A DNA stretch of 64,000 bases from Chamaecyparis obtusa (lineage: Eukaryota > Streptophyta > Pinopsida > Cupressales > Cupressaceae), in the NCBI GenBank assembly GCA_027943335.1, contig BSBK01008422.1:1-64000 (forward strand). Reading direction: 5' to 3'. Below, piece by piece: positions 59,301 through 64,000 of the stretch. The notes beneath the pieces were generated by a model, which was not told the DNA's origin, did no database searches, and saw only the letters and a list, made by a program, of their open reading frames with translations. The first letter of the stretch is position 1. Each line of letters starts with the position of its first letter. The position numbers and the translations under genes were made by a program.

Positions 59301-60524
59301 CCTTCTGATCACATGAAGCCTTCTACTTCTGCTATGGTGATCTTTGATACTTTTGTTCCTTCATTCGTTCCTTTAGAAGCAGAAAGAGAAGAACAAGCTA
59401 TTCAAGAGTGGATCTATAGAGTGGATTCTAGAAATACTCCCATGCTCAGTAATTTAGACACAGATACAGATGAGTCACCGCTACACACTATGGCTCAAAT
59501 GGGAGATGATCTTCCTTCTACTTCACTCCTTTGGGGAGAAGAATGTATATCTACTGATGATATGGATGTTGATATGGTTCATTCTTATAGTAACCATCCC
59601 GACGTGGTTGATGGGTCTTGTGTGGGGTCTGATGAGTTTGTTCCTCATATTGCCTTAGTGGACCACGCTAGTTCTTCTATGACAAGTCTAGATCTAGCTA
59701 CTTTTGGAGCTTACCCTATAGGCTCAACCTCTCTTGTTACCAGAGATGACATCCCTCACATAAATGTTATTGAACCAATCACTCCATTTCATCTCGCATC
59801 AACACCTGTTACTTCTTCCACCAGCGAACTAGCAACAAAAAAGATTGAATCAGAAATCAAGCATCACAGTCATCAAGTCAAAAGAAAAGAGCAATGGTCG
59901 GATGGCGAAAACCACATTGTGGTGGTATCCGAACCTAAGAAAAGTAAAGATAAAAATTTGCTCAAAAATAATGACTCCAAAATAAAAGATGAGAAGCTGA
60001 TTCTCTACAAACAAATGGTGCATTACTTCAAGCATGATCTCATAACTGTTATACTTCAGCCCATTCCTAAAGATGAGAAAAGAGTTGCTAATGCCTTGGT
60101 TACTTTGATATCCATCTTACAAATGAAAAAGCATAAATCTCGCTTCAAGTTCCTGGTGGATGAATTACGCTATCCTGCTCACAAATCTTACAATCCTATC
60201 ATCTTTCCATGTCTTCCACCTCATACTCCTCCATGCCATTCTTTCCGCCATCCCTTACACTTTGCCTTTGTCTCTAGTGGCTTGTATAGGAAGGGTCTAG
60301 ATGGAACTCTCCTTAGGTGTCTAGAAATAGAGGAGTCAGAAAAAGTACTAGCTGAAATCCACGATGGCATATGTGGATCACATTCTAATGATCCTCCACT
60401 AACTCAGACATTGCTTAGGGCTGGTTATTATTGGTCGAACTGGTTGAGACCTCCTATCATCACAGCTGTAGCATTTGGGCCTGGGGCCTATCAGTTCTCT
60501 ACATCAAAGGAAGCAGATCTTTAA
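56352..60524 (+). pseudogene. Element 1 gag-protease frame with pol remnants (1390 codons, four stops)
   Basis: From ATG 56352 (MPVTTRSQFEQ) one frame runs 1390 codons to the stop at 60522-60524 with no frameshift. Four premature stops interrupt it: TAG 56412, TGA 57315, TAG 57999 and TAA 58482. Element 2 has CAG, CGA, TGG and CAA at these places, so all four are C-to-T or G-to-A changes. Domains by residue: gag core about 265-430, knuckle about 561 (CHYHRNKGHLIDNC), protease about 800-880 (LIDNGAGLN), linker to about 1210, second RNase H remnant about 1216-1275, integrase zinc-finger block about 1306-1361, integrase tail to 1390. The junctions match element 2. No reverse transcriptase or integrase core is present. 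Confidence 0.92.
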
Positions 60525-62489
60525 TGCACGTTCCTGTCTGGGGCATTCCTTGTATATACTTTATGATCCTGAAAAAAATTACAAAAAAAATCATATATGA
60601 TGCTGAAAAAAACCTAAAAAGCATATAAAGTACTGAAAAAATGAGCATCCTAGTGAAAACCTAGCAATAGGCGCTTTGATGTCTCACCAAAAAAATCAAA
60701 AAATTCAAAAAATTCAAAAAAAAATAGAAAAAGTGCCTTGGTGAAAACCTGGAAACAGGCGCCTTGGTAGCAAAAATACAAAAAAATTATAAAAAAGTCC
60801 TGAAAAAATCTATCAAGTGGTGAAAACCTGGAAACAGGCACTGCTTGAGACCCTCTGCACCTATGTCTATCAGTCTTGCATGGTGCTCTTTTGCTCCACT
60901 TCTTGCTTTGCCTCTCCTAGCCTAGAATTGATTCTTGTCTTAGTCTAGAGGGCATATGTTGCTTTAAGCTTATCTTGGGTCTCTTTGTGCTTCTGGGTTT
61001 CTTGGGCAACTTGGTTCCAATGGTGTTTTTCAACACCACCCCAATGGTGTTTTTCAACACTACCCTTGCCTCGAGTGTTTCTCAACACTTATCAGATGTC
61101 CTACCTGCAGTCTAGTATGATGCGATATTTCTCATTTGCAGATGCAATACTCAAAGTTTGACTCTATGACCTACACACACGCACTTGACTTGCTGAGATT
61201 TGTTTGAATTTATTTCTTTGCATGTTGTCTATGATGATTTCTTTGCTGAGTGGTCTCTCCCTGAGAAGTTTTCGATGATGCATAGCTAGAAGACTGAGGG
61301 TATGAGAACATGTTTTATTGCTTTTTTTGCTTATGGGTATATTTTGTTGATCCTAACTGTCATGAGCATTTATGCTGGTCTTACTTGACACTGTGGATTG
61401 ACAGGGTATTATCCTTGACTGTTTTTGTGCAAGTGCATACTTGTAGCCATCTTGACTTTCCTTGTGTCTCGATGCGAGTATAATCTTGCTATATTAAACT
61501 TAGGTAATCTCACTGTGCTAGTCATCTTGACCTACATGTCTTTGATGCCTAGGTGAGATTTCCACATTCCTATCTGATAAAGATCATATTCATATTCACA
61601 TAGTTATGCTAGTGTGTATTGTATGATCTTGCGACACTACCAATAACGCTCGATGATGATATTAGATGTCTATTGGCTTTGTAACCTTACAAGTAAACCA
61701 CTTTTCATGTAGCTTGCATTTCTTAGGTTTATGTTAGTTTAGTTTTGCATCTTGCATATGGAGAGAGCTCTCCTTTCATCTTTCATGGACTTGTTAATCA
61801 ACTGCGCTCACCTTTCGCTTCTTCCTGATCATGTCTTTCACTTCTTATCTTTCATATCACATCATTTTCTATTCATTTCAAGATCGAAACCGAAATCTGA
61901 GTAACCTTTTGAGGCCTGATCCTTCTTTCACGCAGTTGACTAACCTTTTGAGGCCTGATCCTTCGATCTTTGCTGGGGCATTCTTCACCTCTTCATCTCC
62001 ATCTCTTTCAAACTTCTCATCTTTCATTCACTTTCAATCTCAAGTTCAAATTCTTCCCCCTCCGTGGTGTTTTCGGGTTGAGGGACCACTTGGTTCATGC
62101 CCCGGGTCCCATGTGTGGGGCATACCTTCACTGCTTGATGGTTATTCTGTTCTCTTTCTTCGATTATGATTTCTAGTGATTTGATCATGTTGCTCTTGCT
62201 TCTGCATTCCCTCTACTTGATTTCACTTTCGATCCCGAGGGGGCAGACACATCATATCTTATTAGCTATCTCTTTCCTAAGTGTTCAGTACTGTCGCTAC
62301 CAGGCTGACCATCCAGGATTTGCTATCTCTCTGCACTTCATTCTTTGGAGTCAGATCGCTATTTGCTTGCCTTCTTGGCTATCTCTTGCTTTCTTGGCTG
62401 ATCTGAGTTGCTTTGTGATCCCAAATCGATCTCACATTTCAACTTCATTCTTTGACTACATGTGTTCCCAGATCAATCACACATTAGTC
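60525..62489 (+). other. Non-coding 3' region of element 1
   Basis: About 2 kb, collinear with element 2. It contains the motif cluster at 60652-60841. A 25-base direct repeat (TAACCTTTTGAGGCCTGATC plus CTTC) lies at about 61901-61926 and 61940-61965; element 2 has only one copy at about 54305-54330. Confidence 0.75.
60652..60841 (+). repeat. Conserved 3' motif cluster in element 1, three copies
   Basis: The same three-copy arrangement as element 2. GTGAAAACCT is followed by AGCAATAGGCGC in the first copy and by GGAAACAGGCGCC or a variant in the others. Copies begin near 60652, 60738 and 60817. Confidence 0.85.
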
Positions 62490-62502
62490 AAAGAGGGGCA
62501 AA
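62490..62502 (+). other. Polypurine tract of element 1
   Basis: AAAGAGGGGCAAA directly before the 3' LTR, identical to element 2. Confidence 0.9.
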
Positions 62503-63371
62503 TCTATACACCTAAAAATGGTCATCTAGACTATTAGCCCCTTTTGCTAAATCATAAATTACTTATTCTTGATCAAATCCTAGTTCTATCATTTATTCGA
62601 TTATTTTCTATGGGCTAACCATTTTATCCTAAGTTTTTATTTATTTAAAAAGGAATATTTCCTCCCCTTTTAATAAATAAAAAGCCCACCTTTTCTTCTT
62701 ATCCTATGTTGCACAAATAAAGCATTATTCTTATTTTATAAAAAGAGAAAAGTACTTTTTGTCTCATATGGACACAAAAGTCAACTCTTATTTTCCTATT
62801 GGAGGATACTTGTGCACATGGATTGCTCCTCTTTTAAGCTCCACCGTTGATTAAATCTTTTGCCTCTTAATCTCCATGGCCCATTCCTTTTTCATTCCCT
62901 ATAAAAGGAGAGCTCTCTTCCTCATTTGCACACACAATTTTTATGTTATTGTTATGCTACAGGTTTTTTAGGTCATCTTGGAGCTTTTGGAGACATTCTT
63001 GCATCTAGGGTTTGAAGATTTGGAGCATTGTTGGCATTCATCTTGGATCTTCATCAACACTCTATCTTCTTGTCTTCATTCTTGCATCATCATGGCTTTC
63101 TTGCTTCATAGTTAGATTTCATTTCTTGCATAGTAGCTTCATTTTCATGGCATTCTTAGCTTAGATTTTCTTTATGCTTTAGATTAATTCATTGAATCTC
63201 TCATTGCATGGTTTACTAGCAAGGTTATTGGCTTAATAGCTCTAGCTGAGAGCATTCTTAAAAGCCCTTGCACTCCATGCCTAGGGAGCTATGGATCGAT
63301 TTGTGAGGGCTCATTCTTGAGTTTCCTTGCATGTAATGATTCATAGAAGTGTGACACAATTATAGCACACA
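62503..63371 (+). repeat. 3' LTR of element 1, terminal TG mutated
   Basis: The 869-base partner of 42653-43521. Its first bases read TCTATACACC instead of TGTATACACC, so the terminal TG needed by integrase is now TC. This must have changed after insertion, because the duplication is perfect. The TATA box is at 62900-62906. Confidence 0.93.
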
Positions 63372-63376
63372 CTAGT

Positions 63377-64000
63377 AGATGTGAGTACAATACTCTCAGA
63401 TCAGACTGAGACCAATGACAATGCAACACCTAAACGAAGGATTTGAATGCAAAATATGAAAGATTATGAAAGTAGATTGAGCTATATTTTTGTATTTTCT
63501 ATGCAATAATATGAAAAATTGTATGAAATTAATCTAGAATGAATGAAATGATATGCAGATTTGATCTAAAAATGCTATGAATGAGTATGAAATCTATGAT
63601 ATGAAACTATGCAAGAGCTAATGATCAACTATGAAAGATCTCACAAATTGCCTGTCGCAAGTGCTCAATCCTTCAATCGCCAATTCACCAGATTAATTGT
63701 GCAAATTCGAGTGTTGATTGCTAGATAAAAATTGTACAGACCTTTGTGAAGAGCTGAGCCTTGTTTTTATAGAACTCCAGGGCTTTGAGGATGCAAGAGA
63801 AAAGCCATAAATTACTCTTGATAAACTCAGGTTGATTTTTGAGTTATTAGGAAATCAGAGATAATTAACTCACAAAAAATCATGCAAAAGCATTTTTTAA
63901 CTCAAAATAGAGTTTTAGTTCTCTTTTTTAACTCATCATCAGGCGTTGAGTTTAATTTTAAAATTGATTGTTAATTTCTAGTTGTCTACTTTTCTGATTG
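63377..64000 (-). repeat. 5' LTR of the minus-strand Tat element, second piece
   Basis: Resumes at AGATGTGAGTAC after the CTAGT duplication and matches 22218-22852 of the 3' LTR to the end of the window. About 540 bases of LTR should remain beyond the edge. It contains a minus-strand TATA box at 63765-63771. Confidence 0.92.

Larger units (their letters stand above)
42653..63371 (+). mobile_element. Element 1: non-autonomous Tat-derived gag-protease retrotransposon, TSD CTAGT
   Basis: LTRs lie at 42653-43521 and 62503-63371 (869 bases each, about 9 differences). The duplication CTAGT is perfect at 42648-42652 and 63372-63376. Element 2 splits it at 45444/55850; without that it is about 10.3 kb. 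It has a primer site, a ~2.4-kb leader, one gag-protease frame with in-frame pol remnants, a ~2-kb 3' region and a polypurine tract. It has no reverse transcriptase, no complete RNase H and no integrase core, so it must have moved using enzymes from elsewhere. It lies in the 5' LTR of the minus-strand Tat element. Confidence 0.93.
22100..64000 (-). mobile_element. Minus-strand Tat-type Gypsy element carrying three nested insertions
   Basis: The 3' LTR is 22100-23388, and the internal region 23389-42528 is interrupted by a Copia at 33338-40300. The 5' LTR starts at 42529, is split by element 1 (42653-63371), and runs off the window. Tat assignment rests on a second RNase H after the usual one, the Tat gag style, and a long stretch between pol and the 3' LTR. 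The left flank at 22095-22099 is ACTTG; the matching duplication should lie beyond 64000. The LTRs differ by about 5-6% over the 745 comparable bases. Frameshifts and stops break the polyprotein. It inserted into the gag-protease relic at 17740-22099. Confidence 0.9.

Overview
The window is a stack of plant LTR retrotransposons. I recognise no working host gene, tRNA or rRNA. Long Ty3/Gypsy and Ty1/Copia elements, tRNA-type primer sites, AT-rich sequence, deep nesting and many decayed copies all point to the nuclear genome of a seed plant with a large, repeat-rich genome. A gymnosperm is plausible, but nothing here proves it.

Left part (1-22099). An (AT)n/(GT)n microsatellite opens the window. 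Next come a possible Copia LTR end and a plus-strand Tat-like Gypsy LTR at 1061-2295 with its primer site and leader. A complete minus-strand chromovirus lies at 5330-11692 (LTRs about 98.5% alike, target duplication GGTTC). It sits just downstream of a long, decayed minus-strand coding region at 11718-15425 whose family I do not recognise. A block of diverged hairpin repeats follows at 15800-16637. A decayed plus-strand gag-protease region of Tat type runs from 17740 to 22099, where it is cut by the next element.

Right part (22100-64000). This is one minus-strand Tat-type Gypsy element with three later insertions. Its 3' LTR is 22100-23388, its pol and gag run from 25783 to 33233, and its 5' LTR begins at 42529 and leaves the window. 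A Copia element (33338-40300, duplication AAGAT) sits about 105 bases upstream of its gag start. Its 5' LTR is split by a plus-strand element (called element 1 here, 42653-63371, duplication CTAGT). The leader of element 1 is split in turn by a second member of the same family (element 2, 45445-55849, duplication CAAAT).

Elements 1 and 2 are the most interesting content. Each carries one long gag-protease frame of about 1390 codons. It lacks reverse transcriptase, the first RNase H, most of the second RNase H and the integrase core. Remnants of the second RNase H, the integrase zinc finger and the integrase tail are joined in the same frame at the same junctions in both copies. This is a non-autonomous family that moved after losing its enzymes, so it must use enzymes in trans, probably from a Tat relative like the minus-strand element around it. 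LTR differences counted by eye are about 5/1020 for element 2, 9/869 for element 1 and 13/857 for the chromovirus. The surrounding Tat element shows about 5-6% and the Copia about 8%, so these last two are out of order with their nesting.
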